NCBI RefSeq assembly: GCF_902825325.1
Contig: NZ_CADEAR010000001.1
Span: 1-64,000 of the forward strand
Source: Brucella tritici
GTDB taxonomy: Bacteria; Pseudomonadota; Alphaproteobacteria; Rhizobiales; Rhizobiaceae
Reading direction: 5' to 3'
Length of the DNA: 64,000 nt
Shown here: positions 26,619-35,717 of the stretch, piece by piece
Layout: the number at the start of each line of letters is the position of its first letter
How positions within the stretch are numbered: the stretch's first letter is position 1
Notes under the pieces: model-generated
Database searches by the model: none
Seen by the model: the letters and a program-made list of their open reading frames with translations, nothing else
Told to the model about the DNA's origin: nothing
Program-made: the position numbers and the translations under genes

Positions 26619-27548
26619 ATGCAAAACAGCGCGACAAGTGGCATGGAAGCGCACGTAAAGGGCATGGCGATCATGGTGCTCTCGGTGCTTTTGCTGCCAC
26701 TGATGGACGCCATCGGCAAATGGCTCGCCATGGTGGACAACATGCCTCCGGCCACTGTCACGTTCATGCGCTTTTTCATTCAGTGCTGGCTGATGTTCTT
26801 TATCCTGCTAATTGTCGGTGGTTTCGCTGCACTGCGAACACAATATCTGGCGGGAAATCTCATCCGCGGCGCATTGATGGGGTTCGGTGGGCTCTGCTTC
26901 TTCACGGCGGTCAAATATATGCCGCTGGCCGATGCGATGGCCGTCTTCTTCGCCGAACCGCTTATTCTGACGCTCTTTTCGGCAATTTTCCTCAAGGAGA
27001 AGGTAGGCTGGAGAAGGTTTAGCGCAGTCGGCATCGGTCTTATCGGCACGATGATCGTGATCCAGCCGAGTTTCGAGATTTTCGGTGCTGTTTCGCTTCT
27101 GCCGTTGGCGACAGCTGTAACCTTCGCAATCTACCTGATCCTGAATCGCAAATACGGTGCGAAGGAAAGTCCGCTTGTCATGCAGTTCTATGCGGGTGTC
27201 GGCGGTTGGGTGTTCGCCGGCGTTGCCATGATTTTCGGAACAGCCGCGGGGCTCGGTGACTTGAGTTTCGGCCTGCCGGACGGCATTCACCCCTGGCTTC
27301 TTCTGCTGCTTCTGGGAACGATCGGGACTGTCAGCCATTTGATGGTCGTGCAGGCGTTCAAGCTGGCACCGGCATCAATGTTGGCTCCGTTCCAATATCT
27401 GGAAATCGTCAATGCTGTTCTGGTCGGTTTGATCGTGTTCGGTGATTTCCCGACACCATCGAAATGGTGCGGCATCGCGATTATCGTCGGATCCGGGTTC
27501 TATGTTTTCATGCGCGAGCGCCGCGTGAAAGCCGACGCTGTGGCTTGA
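26619..27548 (+). CDS. DMT-superfamily (EamA) transporter
   Basis: A 309-residue membrane protein with ten predicted segments and two EamA repeats (about 10-145 and 160-300). Typical features are PLADAMAVFFAEPLILTLFSAIFLKEKVG at the end of repeat 1 and SMLAPFQYLEIVNAVLVGLIVFGDFP in repeat 2. EamA proteins export amino acids or other metabolites; the substrate is unknown. ATG 26619 follows GAGAGTTTGAA, a weak ribosome site. Two palindromic repeats follow the stop and separate it from convergent lipB. Confidence 0.88.
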   Translation: MQNSATSGMEAHVKGMAIMVLSVLLLPLMDAIGKWLAMVDNMPPATVTFMRFFIQCWLMFFILLIVGGFAALRTQYLAGNLIRGALMGFGGLCFFTAVKYMPLADAMAVFFAEPLILTLFSAIFLKEKVGWRRFSAVGIGLIGTMIVIQPSFEIFGAVSLLPLATAVTFAIYLILNRKYGAKESPLVMQFYAGVGGWVFAGVAMIFGTAAGLGDLSFGLPDGIHPWLLLLLLGTIGTVSHLMVVQAFKLAPASMLAPFQYLEIVNAVLVGLIVFGDFPTPSKWCGIAIIVGSGFYVFMRERRVKADAVA

Positions 27549-27557
27549 GACAGAGCT

Positions 27558-27596
27558 AGAGCGGTTCTAGTTAAAACGGAAGCGTGGGACCGCTCT
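27558..27596. repeat. Palindromic element, AGAGCGGT arms
   Basis: AGAGCGGT (27558-27565) and ACCGCTCT (27589-27596) form perfect 8-base arms around a 23-base centre containing TTAAAACGGAAGCGTGGG. It stands just after the DMT transporter stop and abuts the next repeat, making a double element as at 24062-24194. Confidence 0.6.
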
Positions 27597-27659
27597 ATCT
27601 CTTTATTTTACGCATTATCCTACGCAAAACCGCTTCTCACTTTTGCTGGAAATGCTCTA
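27597..27659. repeat. Palindromic repeat ending on the lipB stop codon
   Basis: Second copy of the element at 24131-24194: CGCATTATCCTACGCAAAAC, CGCTTCTCACTTTTGCTGGA, AATGCTCTA. Its last three bases, CTA, are the lipB stop codon (TAG) on the minus strand. Confidence 0.7.
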
Positions 27660-28424
27660 TTTCAACTGACGGGGTCCGAAGACCGTCTCGAACGCTTTTC
27701 CCAAAGCGACATCCATGTCGCCCATTGTTACCGGCAATCCAAGGTCTACAAGGCTGGTAACGCCATGTTCCGAAATTCCGCAAGGAACGATGCCGGAATA
27801 ATGGTTGAGATCGGGTTCGACATTGATGGCGATGCCATGAAAGCTTACCCAACGACGGAGGCGGATGCCGATAGCCGCGATCTTGTCTTCGCACATGCCT
27901 CCATTGGCAAGGCGAGGTTTTTCAGGCCGTGTAACCCATACACCGACACGATCTTCACGACGTTCGCCCTTGACGTTAAACTCAGCAAGGCTCTCGATAA
28001 TCCATTGCTCAAGAGCTGTTACAAAAGCACGCACATCCTCACGGCGGTGTTTCAGGTCGAGCATTACATAAGCAACGCGCTGGCCTGGCCCGTGATAGGT
28101 ATATTCCCCGCCGCGTCCCGTGTTGAAGACAGGAAGACTATTTGGGGTCAGGAGATCGTCTGCATTGGCACTCGTCCCCGCTGTGTAAAGCGAGGGATGC
28201 TCGACCAGCCACACGAGTTCATTGGCGGTGCCTTCCCGGATGGCCTGGACGCGCGCCTCCATGAAAGCGAGAGCCTCTTCATAATCCGTCAACTCTTCGG
28301 CAACGACCCAATCGACGGGAGCTGCATCTGCAACGACAGGCAGGAAATATGCTTCCAGCGCATCGCGCTCACGCGGCTTTTGAGAAGCTGTCTCGAAAAT
28401 GGGGGAAGCGGAGTTATTTGTCAT
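27657..28424 (-). CDS. lipB: Octanoyltransferase (lipoate biosynthesis)
   Basis: A 255-residue LipB that moves octanoyl groups from acyl carrier protein to lipoyl domains. The active-site Lys181 ([13 protein letters not shown]) and Cys215 ([15 protein letters not shown]) are present, as are HPSLYTAG and [13 protein letters not shown]. The N-terminus is about 35 residues longer than E. coli LipB. ATG 28424 gives [14 protein letters not shown]; it has no strong ribosome site and a later start is possible. The last codon and stop lie inside a repeat. The diguanylate cyclase gene is 58 bases upstream on the same strand. Confidence 0.92.
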   Translation of the reverse strand: MTNNSASPIFETASQKPRERDALEAYFLPVVADAAPVDWVVAEELTDYEEALAFMEARVQAIREGTANELVWLVEHPSLYTAGTSANADDLLTPNSLPVFNTGRGGEYTYHGPGQRVAYVMLDLKHRREDVRAFVTALEQWIIESLAEFNVKGERREDRVGVWVTRPEKPRLANGGMCEDKIAAIGIRLRRWVSFHGIAINVEPDLNHYSGIVPCGISEHGVTSLVDLGLPVTMGDMDVALGKAFETVFGPRQLK

Positions 28425-28482
28425 GATGGCAGCATATGGCGGTTTTGCAGTGTAACCGCCAGATGTCAAAATGCCTCTCCGA

Positions 28483-29904
28483 TCAATGAATCGCGAGCGG
28501 CACTTCCTTTTCACAGCGATTGCGTCCTGCCTGTTTGGCCCGATAAAGAGCACGGTCTGCGGCGTTGATGAGATGACTATAATCCGGATGACCGTTGAAT
28601 GCAGCCACGCCGATGGACAGCGTGACCGTCTGACGTGCGCCATCCGGGAGGTTCAGTGGCTGATGCGCAATCTGTTTGCGCAGTTCTTCGCCAATTGCAA
28701 AAGCCTTGTGCTCGTCGGCCTCTACAAGAGCGACCAGAAATTCTTCGCCACCATAACGGAACACGAAGTCGCTCGGGCGGCAAAGCGACAGGATCGCTTC
28801 AGCCACCTGCTGGAGAACGGCATCGCCACTACTATGCCCGTATGTATCGTTGATGTTCTTGAAGTGATCGATGTCGATCATCAGAACACTCAGGTTCATA
28901 GCCTTCTGCGAGGCCATGCGCACCTCGCGGGTCAGGATCGAAGGCATGAAGCGGCGATTGAGTGCACGCGTCAGTGGATCGCGTCCCGTTTCCATGGCCG
29001 CCGCCGTCTGAAACAGTTCGGACAGCAGGAATTTCACCTCACCGATCTTGGTTTGAAACTGTGCGAGCAAAGCGGGGAGTTCAGCCGGGTTATCCTTGCG
29101 AGCCTTGCTGATGGCAGCCAGCAGCACTTCATCGATATGCTCTACGTTCCGGCGGATGTTCTCCAACGTGCCAGAGTTGGAAAACATCAGATCAGCCTTA
29201 TGCTGTAACCACAGCCCGAAATCTGAGCTTGCGAGCGCGTGAAGCGGATTGTCGGAATTGCCATAAAGGTTGAAGAGAAGCGACTGGCTCCATTCCATAA
29301 GCGCTGCACGCTGCGATTCTCGCTCCAACGGAAAATCATGGCTTAGCGTGAAAGCCCGATAGGCTTCGTCGGTCTGGGCGCTTTCACGTGCATCTTTCAC
29401 AAAAGCCTGGCTCATGATTTCAATCGCGATGTCGATGGCATTGCTGACATGCACGATCAGGCGCGCCAGAGCCTCGCGTGATGCAACCTCCAGCTCCAGC
29501 TGACGAACGATTTCGTTTTTGAGCAGGCGTGCCCCCTGCATGACGACGTGGATCGGCACGTCGATACGGGCGTGAACTTCGCCAACCTTGCGCTGTTCAT
29601 GAAGGAATGCATCAACATCGTCAGCGGTTCTTTGAAACATTTTCAGAAGCCAGTCGCTCAACGAATTATGCAGTCGCTCCTGCACTATCTTTTGGGACAG
29701 AAATGTTGCCGCATCGCGATTACTCATCAGGCGGTCATAGAAAACGCCGACAAATTGCTCACGGTGACGGTTGATTAAGTCACGGAGAAGGACGGCGTGT
29801 TCTTCGGAGAGGCCAGCGACCAGTTCGACCCATTCGGCCTGGCTGGCACCCAGCCCGGTTTTCGACCCCCATGTAGTGGTGATTTCAGAGGTCGAATAAT
29901 TCAT
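28483..29904 (-). CDS. Globin-coupled diguanylate cyclase (DosC-like oxygen sensor)
   Basis: A 473-residue protein with a globin sensor (about 25-175), a linking domain (180-300) and GGDEF domain (305-470). It resembles E. coli DosC (recalled, not searched) along its whole length. The haem residues correspond without gaps in this region: proximal His111 in [10 protein letters not shown], distal Tyr56 in VFYDRLM, and Leu78. The cyclase loop is GGEEF 385-389 with an inhibitory RxxD (376-379) five residues before it. It should make c-di-GMP in response to oxygen or another haem ligand. ATG 29904 has AAGGAG and AGGA upstream. No DosP-like phosphodiesterase is adjacent. Confidence 0.9.
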   Translation of the reverse strand: MNYSTSEITTTWGSKTGLGASQAEWVELVAGLSEEHAVLLRDLINRHREQFVGVFYDRLMSNRDAATFLSQKIVQERLHNSLSDWLLKMFQRTADDVDAFLHEQRKVGEVHARIDVPIHVVMQGARLLKNEIVRQLELEVASREALARLIVHVSNAIDIAIEIMSQAFVKDARESAQTDEAYRAFTLSHDFPLERESQRAALMEWSQSLLFNLYGNSDNPLHALASSDFGLWLQHKADLMFSNSGTLENIRRNVEHIDEVLLAAISKARKDNPAELPALLAQFQTKIGEVKFLLSELFQTAAAMETGRDPLTRALNRRFMPSILTREVRMASQKAMNLSVLMIDIDHFKNINDTYGHSSGDAVLQQVAEAILSLCRPSDFVFRYGGEEFLVALVEADEHKAFAIGEELRKQIAHQPLNLPDGARQTVTLSIGVAAFNGHPDYSHLINAADRALYRAKQAGRNRCEKEVPLAIH

Positions 29905-30237
29905 GTTCCTACTCCTTGCCATGACCGCAAGGCTCCGCCCGCGACCGGTTTGAAACCAGCGCCTGATCGGCTTTGCGGATTGGAGATTCTGCGGTTTTGC
30001 CCTTGCTTTAGATGGGCAGTGTGCGAACTCAACAGGCTCCTGATATCGTGACTTTCTTAAAAATCTTTCCGCAAAATTGTAGCTTAACAATTGGGGTGCT
30101 TTCGAAGGCGTTTTTTGTTGGCCGCGCTCGAGATTGATAGAGCATCGTAAGATTAAGTGACTTTACCGGATAACCGATTGGCCTACCTATCTGCGGGCAA
30201 GATTCCAATTCTGGCCAACTTTGGAAAGGAACCCAGA

Positions 30238-30573
30238 ATGAGATTGACACTACTTTCTGCGGCGCTCGCGCTTTTCGCGGTGACCGCTTCAGCCGAAGCG
30301 GGCGCCCCCGTTGCTCCAGCAGTACCGGCTGTTGCCGTCGATGGCGTTGGCTCCGCCATTCAGGTCGATTATCGCTGCCGTCGCGGGATGGTCCGTACTC
30401 CGAGCGGTCGCTGCGTTACTGATCGCCGCTGGCGGGATGATCGTCGCGGGTGGGACCGCCATTCACCACGCTACTATCGCGAACGCGACCGTGATCGTCG
30501 CTGGCGCCATGAGCGCGACCGTCATCGTGATCGTGTTTATATCGAACCGCGTCGCCGCGGCCCACATAACTAA
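30238..30573 (+). CDS. Small secreted Arg-rich protein (111 aa)
   Basis: A signal peptide (MRLTLLSAALALFAVTASAEA) is followed by an Ala/Pro/Val stretch (APVAPAVPAVA), a short Cys pair in YRCRRGMVRTPSGRCVTD and a strongly basic Arg/Asp/His tail ending RRRGPHN. I recognise the type, common in Brucella and Rhizobium, but know no function. The low-complexity tail may bind anionic surfaces or nucleic acid. ATG 30238 has AAGGA upstream. A strong terminator follows, shared with the convergent LOV kinase gene. Confidence 0.78.
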   Translation: MRLTLLSAALALFAVTASAEAGAPVAPAVPAVAVDGVGSAIQVDYRCRRGMVRTPSGRCVTDRRWRDDRRGWDRHSPRYYRERDRDRRWRHERDRHRDRVYIEPRRRGPHN

Positions 30574-30580
30574 AAAGAAA

Positions 30581-30608
30581 AAGAGCAGCGGTTTCGCTGC
30601 TCTTTTTT
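30581..30608 (+). terminator. Terminator after small secreted protein
   Basis: AAGAGCAGCG, loop GTTT, CGCTGCTCTT then TTTT: a 10-base perfect stem with an A-rich left side and T-run. It acts on the plus strand and probably also on the LOV kinase gene, whose stop is at 30607. Confidence 0.88.
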
Positions 30609-32094
30609 ATACTGGCTCGGCTTGTGTGTCTGAAAGACTGTCGAGTTGCGGAAATACATCCGGTGTCATAGGGGCCAATACATCAATTATCAGTCCGTCT
30701 GGTGCAAAGTTGATATCGCATTTGGCCCTGAGTTCACCCGTCAGAACGGAATAGAGCAGCCGCTGGCCGAAACCGCGGCGGGTAGGGCGTTCGACCTGGG
30801 GCCCTCCGCCTTCAACCCAGCGCATATGAAATTTCCGTTCGCCCTGGTTTTCGACGACATCCCAGTTGAACTGGACCGTGCCGTTATCGTTGGAGAGAGC
30901 GCCGTATTTTACGGCATTTGTTGCCAGTTCATACAAGCCAAGCGAGAGCGAGACCGTTACGCGGTCGCTTACTATGAGCTCTGGACCACGGGTTCGGATT
31001 CGATGGCCGAATGTGCTGTTGAAAGGAGCGAGTGCGGTTTCACAGATCTGGCCGATCGTTGTGCCCGTCCAGTCCTCCCTGAGCAGCATATCATGGGCCT
31101 GACTGAGAGCACGCAACCGCTCGCTGAACAGTTCGTTTGCGGTTTGTGGATCGGTGGCATTCCGCAAGGTCTGGTTGGCGATCGATTGCACCATCGCCAT
31201 CGAGTTCTTGAAGCGATGAGAAATTTCGCGTGTTACGAGTGCCTTGTCCGCCTCGGCTTTTTTTCGTTCGGTGACGTCGATGACGATGCCCAGAAGCGTA
31301 GGCGATTTGCCCGGCAGGGCTTTTGCGCGGGTTTCCACCCAGCGCACCTGACCCAGCCGGTTGGTGATGCGATATTCCACCCGGAAAGACTTGCCGGTCG
31401 TGAAAGACTCCTGTGACCGCTGGATTAGTGTTATCCGGTCTTCAAGCACCACCATGTCGATGATCTTGTCGTAGTTGACTGGCTCGTCCGGCGTCAGTCC
31501 AAAAATACGCCTGTATTCCGCCGAACAATTGATTTCACCAGTATGATAATCTCGCGTCCAGAAGCCGACATTCGCCACTTCGACGATATATTGCAGCTGG
31601 TCATAGCTGCGCTGCTTTTCGATTGAAAGCGTTTCGCGTTCTTTTTCGAGTTCAACGAGTTTTCCGAGTTCCAGCGTCACGTCGAGCTGCGATGAAACGA
31701 AGTGATGAAGCTCACCTGACTCTGTTTTGACCGGGGAGATATGAAGTCTATTCCAGAATGGTTCGCCTGACTTCTTATAGTTCAAAATATCGACATCGAT
31801 TGACTGTTCCGCTTCCAACGCCGTGCGGATGGTCTCGATATGCTTCGGATCTGTGCCAGGTCCCTGAAGGAAGCGGCAATTCTTTCCGATGATTTCATCG
31901 GACTTATAGCCGGTCAGGTCCTGGAAAGCCTTGTTTGCAAAGACGATAGGATTGTCCGGCAGACGGGGATTTGTGATGAGCATTGGCATAGGCGTCAGTT
32001 CAACTGCCGCCGTGAAAGGATTCGCTTCCTGGGAAAAGGATGCTCCCAACACTGTTACGGACGGCTGTACTCTTGTTGCCAATGCAAACCCCAC
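30607..32094 (-). CDS. lovhk: LOV-domain blue-light histidine kinase (HWE/HisKA_2 type)
   Basis: A 495-residue soluble sensor kinase. The LOV domain (about 25-140) has the flavin-adduct Cys73 in [12 protein letters not shown]; a PAS domain (165-275) follows; the HWE-type kinase has phosphoacceptor His293 in [22 protein letters not shown] and the WVEGGGP region. This is the build of the Brucella abortus LOV-HK, which photocycles and signals to PhyR (general stress) and PrlR. The only available start near the N-terminus is GTG 32094 (or TTG four codons later); the ribosome site is weak. No partner regulator is beside it. Confidence 0.92.
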   Translation of the reverse strand: MGFALATRVQPSVTVLGASFSQEANPFTAAVELTPMPMLITNPRLPDNPIVFANKAFQDLTGYKSDEIIGKNCRFLQGPGTDPKHIETIRTALEAEQSIDVDILNYKKSGEPFWNRLHISPVKTESGELHHFVSSQLDVTLELGKLVELEKERETLSIEKQRSYDQLQYIVEVANVGFWTRDYHTGEINCSAEYRRIFGLTPDEPVNYDKIIDMVVLEDRITLIQRSQESFTTGKSFRVEYRITNRLGQVRWVETRAKALPGKSPTLLGIVIDVTERKKAEADKALVTREISHRFKNSMAMVQSIANQTLRNATDPQTANELFSERLRALSQAHDMLLREDWTGTTIGQICETALAPFNSTFGHRIRTRGPELIVSDRVTVSLSLGLYELATNAVKYGALSNDNGTVQFNWDVVENQGERKFHMRWVEGGGPQVERPTRRGFGQRLLYSVLTGELRAKCDINFAPDGLIIDVLAPMTPDVFPQLDSLSDTQAEPV

Positions 32095-32298
32095 TCGCTG
32101 AAAACGCTTACAAGCTGCCCTACTTCACGCAAGTTATCCGATTGTCGCTTAATTTGCTAACAAAAATAATGGAATAGCCAGAACGAATTATTGCATCTTC
32201 CGTTAAGCAGCAGAGGAACCAGCTGTGTGTTGCAAGGTGAAAATAAGGTACGCGCGTAATTTTCCGACAATATTCAGCGGGCATTCATAAACGAACAG

Positions 32299-32315
32299 CA
32301 ATGATGACATCATTG
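32299..32315. repeat. Inverted repeat CAATGATG / CATCATTG
   Basis: Perfect 8-base arms around a single A, 18 bases before the BA14K-family start codon. It could be an operator or a 5' leader hairpin. Confidence 0.4.
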
Positions 32316-32332
32316 AAATGGAGAAGCACAGG

Positions 32333-32851
32333 ATGAACACCTTCAAAAAGATGATGGTTGGCCTTGTCGGTGCAAGCTTTCTGATCGGCGCAATGGTTCC
32401 GGTCTCGGCTGCACCTGTCATGCCAACTGCGCCTGCGGCAAGCAATGAAAATGTTCAGCAGGTTCGTGACGATCGCTGGCGTCGTGGGCCGGGACACGGA
32501 CATTGGGGTGGACACCGACCTGGTTATCGTCCGGGCTGGCAGGGTCGCCCTCACTACCGTCCGGGGCCGGGTTACTGGAATGGCTATCGCGGCGACCGCT
32601 ATTATCGCCACGGCTATCGCCGCCATAATGACGGATGGTGGTATCCGCTCGCAGCATTCGGTGCTGGCGCAATCATCGGTGGTGCGATTGCCGCACCGCC
32701 ACCGCCGCCTCCAGTTTACCGCGCACCGGCTTACGGTTACAGCAACTCGCATGTTCAGTGGTGCTATAATCGTTATCGGTCCTATCGGGCGTCCGACAAC
32801 ACTTTCCAGCCGTATAACGGTCCACGTCAGCAGTGTTATTCACCATACTGA
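32333..32851 (+). CDS. BA14K-family lectin-like secreted protein
   Basis: A 172-residue protein with a signal peptide ([20 protein letters not shown], cut near VSAA), a Gly/His/Tyr/Arg-rich middle, one hydrophobic stretch ([20 protein letters not shown]) and a C-terminal BA14K motif, [19 protein letters not shown] ending CYSPY. The founding member is a 14 kDa immunoreactive Brucella protein with lectin-like behaviour. The protein is larger than the founder because of the central repeats. ATG 32333 has GGAG upstream. Confidence 0.88.
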   Translation: MNTFKKMMVGLVGASFLIGAMVPVSAAPVMPTAPAASNENVQQVRDDRWRRGPGHGHWGGHRPGYRPGWQGRPHYRPGPGYWNGYRGDRYYRHGYRRHNDGWWYPLAAFGAGAIIGGAIAAPPPPPPVYRAPAYGYSNSHVQWCYNRYRSYRASDNTFQPYNGPRQQCYSPY

Positions 32852-32878
32852 TAGTGGAAATTCGTTAAATTCAATGGA

Positions 32879-32907
32879 GCCGCCCTTTTATGGGCGGCTT
32901 TGTTTTT
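32879..32907 (+). terminator. Terminator after BA14K gene
   Basis: GCCGCCC, loop TTTTAT, GGGCGGC followed by TTTGTTTTT. It is a classic intrinsic terminator 27 bases after the stop. Confidence 0.88.
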
Positions 32908-33001
32908 GTGGACTAAGTCTATCAACTGCATCGATCAGTAATTGTCATCCATATCAGTGCATTCTAAAAGGCGGTCGGGGTAAGATTCCGGGGTGCATTT
33001 G

Positions 33002-33027
33002 TTGAATCGCTTTCGGTCTCCCCATTT
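33002..33027 (+). promoter_or_regulatory. Sigma32 (RpoH)-like promoter before SPFH gene
   Basis: TTGAA (33002-33006), 13-base spacer, CCCCATTT (33020-33027). The -10 matches the heat-shock consensus CCCCATnT exactly and the -35 is GTTGAA instead of CTTGAA. Transcription would begin near 33034, about 20 bases before ATG 33054. Confidence 0.5.
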
Positions 33028-33053
33028 CATAACGAAGCGCTAGAGGAGACGGG

Positions 33054-33971
33054 ATGCGCCAGATTTTACCCAAAGCATTGGCCGGTATAGTTATACTCGG
33101 CATACTGAGCGTAGTACTTGGTTCCTGGTACACGATTGACGAAGGTGAGCGCGGCGTTGTTTTGCGCTATGGTGCTGTTTCCGGCGTTGCACAGCCGGGG
33201 CTCGGCTTCAAAATTCCTATGATCGATTCGATTGTGCGTATATCGGTGCAATCCAAGGCTGCGATCTACAACAGCATGGAAGCCTACAGCCGCGATCAGC
33301 AGCCTGCCACGATGAACCTGTCGGTCAACTATCGTATTCCACCAGACCGAGTGGAAGAAGTCTATGCGACTTACGGTGGTGAGGAGGGCCTGTTGTCCCG
33401 CCTTGTCGAGCGGCGCGTTTTCGAGGAAAGCAAGACCGTTTTCGGCAAGTTCAATGCTGTTGAGGCTATTCAGGAACGCAGCCGTCTCAATCAGGAAATC
33501 GCGGAGGCTATACAGAACAGCGTACGTGGTCCGGTTATCATCGATACGGTGCAGATCGAGAATATCGATTTTTCGGACTCCTATGAACAATCCATCGAAC
33601 AGCGCATGCTGGCCGAAGTTGAGGTGCAGCGTCTCCGTCAGAATGCAGAGCGCGAAAAAGTGCAGGCTGAAATCACCGTGACGCAGGCAAAAGCGCAGGC
33701 CGATGCACGCCGTGCCGAAGCCCAGGCTCAAGCCGATGCCGTTCGCCTCCAGGCTGAGGCCGATGCGGAGGCGATACGGGTAAAGGGTGAAGCGGAAGCA
33801 ACCGCAATCAAGGCGCGGGGCGATGCACTTCGTGACAATCCGGGTCTTGTGGCACTGACACAGGCCGAACGATGGGACGGCCAGCTGCCCAGCACGATGC
33901 TGCCGAACGGGGCTATCCCCATGTTGAACCTGAACAGTTCCCAGACACAGCAGAAATCACCCGATTACTGA
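33054..33971 (+). CDS. SPFH/prohibitin-family membrane protein
   Basis: A 305-residue prohibitin/HflK-like protein: N-terminal membrane anchor (about 8-26), SPFH domain (27-190, WYTIDEGERGVVLRYGAV) and a long Ala/Glu/Arg coiled coil (190-265, KAQADARRAEAQAQADAVRL) before a polar tail. SPFH proteins form ring or cage structures that hold membrane proteases such as FtsH. No HflC partner is adjacent, so it is a single-gene prohibitin type. The ribosome site GAGGAG is strong and a sigma32-like promoter is directly upstream. Confidence 0.88.
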   Translation: MRQILPKALAGIVILGILSVVLGSWYTIDEGERGVVLRYGAVSGVAQPGLGFKIPMIDSIVRISVQSKAAIYNSMEAYSRDQQPATMNLSVNYRIPPDRVEEVYATYGGEEGLLSRLVERRVFEESKTVFGKFNAVEAIQERSRLNQEIAEAIQNSVRGPVIIDTVQIENIDFSDSYEQSIEQRMLAEVEVQRLRQNAEREKVQAEITVTQAKAQADARRAEAQAQADAVRLQAEADAEAIRVKGEAEATAIKARGDALRDNPGLVALTQAERWDGQLPSTMLPNGAIPMLNLNSSQTQQKSPDY

Positions 33972-33984
33972 TCGGTGAAGCAAA

Positions 33985-34040
33985 GAACAGCGGGGCGGTA
34001 ATTGTTTGATTTGAAACGCATCTTATCCGCCGCGCTGTTC
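33985..34040. repeat. Long inverted repeat between convergent genes
   Basis: GAACAGCGGGGCGG (33985-33998) pairs with CCGCCGCGCTGTTC (34027-34040) with one mismatch in 14. The right arm covers the last codons of the alpha/beta-hydrolase gene. A 28-base loop and no T-tract make it a possible bidirectional 3' stem rather than a clear terminator. Confidence 0.4.
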
Positions 34041-35717
34041 ATAGCCTTCGACTTTTTCCCCATCCATCTTCTGACGCAAGTGCTGCTTGAGCTTATCAAG
34101 CTTGTCTGTGTCCCACCCAGTCACGCCGGTGACCTCCAGCCACGCATCGACATAATGTTCTGGAGCATAGACATGCCCGTGTCCTATCGGTGTGGTGGTG
34201 CCAAACGCCATGTCGAGCGCCAGTTGCAGCATGGTGACAACCGGATACCATCGTAATTCCGGCGAAACGTCGGGCCCACGCGGCGTCTGCATCCAGTCAG
34301 GCTGACGGTAGAATGACAGGCTGTCGAAGAAAGTCACCGGATCGCTGGCATATTGCAGATAAACCACGCGCATCGGTCCCCAGCGCGTTCCGTTTCCTGG
34401 CGCTTCGCCATTCTGATTCATGAAACGCGCAAAGGAGCCGTCACGGAATACGGGCAGCCATTCAGGCGTTCCCGGATTCCTTCGCCTCGTCATGGCTTTC
34501 CAATCGCGGCTTGGGAAAGGGGGGCCGCTCCACAAAGCGCCGTTGATTGGATCGTCGAGCATTTCGAAAAGCTCGGAGGAGACTTCCGAGTTCATTGCGC
34601 CGAGGCTCAATCCATAAAGATACAGGCGAGGACGCTGATTGTGCGGCAGCTCTTTCCAGTAATTATAGACGGTGATGAACAGGGCTCGGGAAGCTTCTGC
34701 TCCGTATTCCGGTTGAAACAACAACGACAAAGGACTGGAAAGATAGGAATATTGCATGGCAACGCTGGCTACATCGCCATTGTGCAGAAACTCCAGTCCG
34801 TCCATGGCTGCGGGATCGACCCAGCCCGTACCGGTTGGAGTGATGACGACCAGCACAGAACGTTCAAAGCCACGCTGACGTTTTAATTCCTCAAGGGCCA
34901 GTTCGGCCCGTTGTTCAGGTGTATCGGCTACTTGCAGACCTGCATAGACCCGTATCGGATCGATGGCCTTTTCACCGGTCAACGCAGCAATATCGGCAGC
35001 CTTGGGGCCTGAGGAAACGAACTCGCGTCCGGCCCGCCCCAGCTCGTTCCAATGCAAAAGCGAAGCGGCGCTGCCAGTCTCGTTCGATGCTGTCGGTTGT
35101 GGGCGATCCGGTTCGATCAAAGCGTCAAATTCGCGAAACGAACGATCCAGAACCTTGAAAGTGGACTGGATGAGCAGGCCGTTGGCGATGGTCCAGATGA
35201 GCACGACTGTGATCGTGACGCCCAGGACATTGGCTAACCGCCGAGGCATGACGAGTTGCACTTTGGCGGAAACGAACTTCCCCAGTCGAATGAGAAGGCG
35301 AACCAGAATCAGCAGAAGCAGAAATGTAAGCACAGCCAAAGCAGAGACGCTCATAGGATAGGCGCTCGGCACCGGCTCCATATCCATGACTGCACGAACT
35401 GAGTTCTGCCAGCCCGCGGCAAAATAAAGTGCTGCGATGGCGACCGCGAGACAGATGACACCAACAATAAGATTGACCCGGCTGCGTAGCCGGTTTCGGG
35501 GTTCTGGCAATTCGAGATAGTGCCAGAGCCAGCGCCACAATACACCGATGCCATAACCGGCTCCGAAGGCAACACCTCCCAAAATTCCCTGCATGACATA
35601 GGTTCGCGGGATGAGGCTTGGGGTGAGGGCTGCGGCAAAAAACAGCGTTCCGAGCGCGATGCCCACGCCGGACAAGGAACGTCGGAAATGAGAAAATGCC
35701 TTGGTGGCCAGAGACAT
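34023..35717 (-). CDS. Membrane-anchored alpha/beta hydrolase (Abhydrolase_9 type)
   Basis: A 564-residue protein. The N-terminal half has about five membrane segments (15-35, 42-62, 82-102, 122-145, 165-185) and the C-terminal half is a hydrolase domain with nucleophile Ser371 in YLYGLSLGAMNSE, an RRRNPGTPEW segment and a likely catalytic His in PIGHGHVY. This two-part layout matches the Abhydrolase_9_N plus Abhydrolase_9 pair. Substrate is unknown; a lipid or cell-wall ester is plausible from location. It has its own promoter region next to tRNA-Lys. Confidence 0.85.
   Translation of the reverse strand: MSLATKAFSHFRRSLSGVGIALGTLFFAAALTPSLIPRTYVMQGILGGVAFGAGYGIGVLWRWLWHYLELPEPRNRLRSRVNLIVGVICLAVAIAALYFAAGWQNSVRAVMDMEPVPSAYPMSVSALAVLTFLLLLILVRLLIRLGKFVSAKVQLVMPRRLANVLGVTITVVLIWTIANGLLIQSTFKVLDRSFREFDALIEPDRPQPTASNETGSAASLLHWNELGRAGREFVSSGPKAADIAALTGEKAIDPIRVYAGLQVADTPEQRAELALEELKRQRGFERSVLVVITPTGTGWVDPAAMDGLEFLHNGDVASVAMQYSYLSSPLSLLFQPEYGAEASRALFITVYNYWKELPHNQRPRLYLYGLSLGAMNSEVSSELFEMLDDPINGALWSGPPFPSRDWKAMTRRRNPGTPEWLPVFRDGSFARFMNQNGEAPGNGTRWGPMRVVYLQYASDPVTFFDSLSFYRQPDWMQTPRGPDVSPELRWYPVVTMLQLALDMAFGTTTPIGHGHVYAPEHYVDAWLEVTGVTGWDTDKLDKLKQHLRQKMDGEKVEGYEQRGG

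Noticed and set aside
32213-32235. GGAAC followed by GGT as a possible EcfG stress promoter before the BA14K gene
   Set aside because: The spacing and the -10 do not fit the GGAAC-N16/17-GTT type pattern; only the -35 matches.
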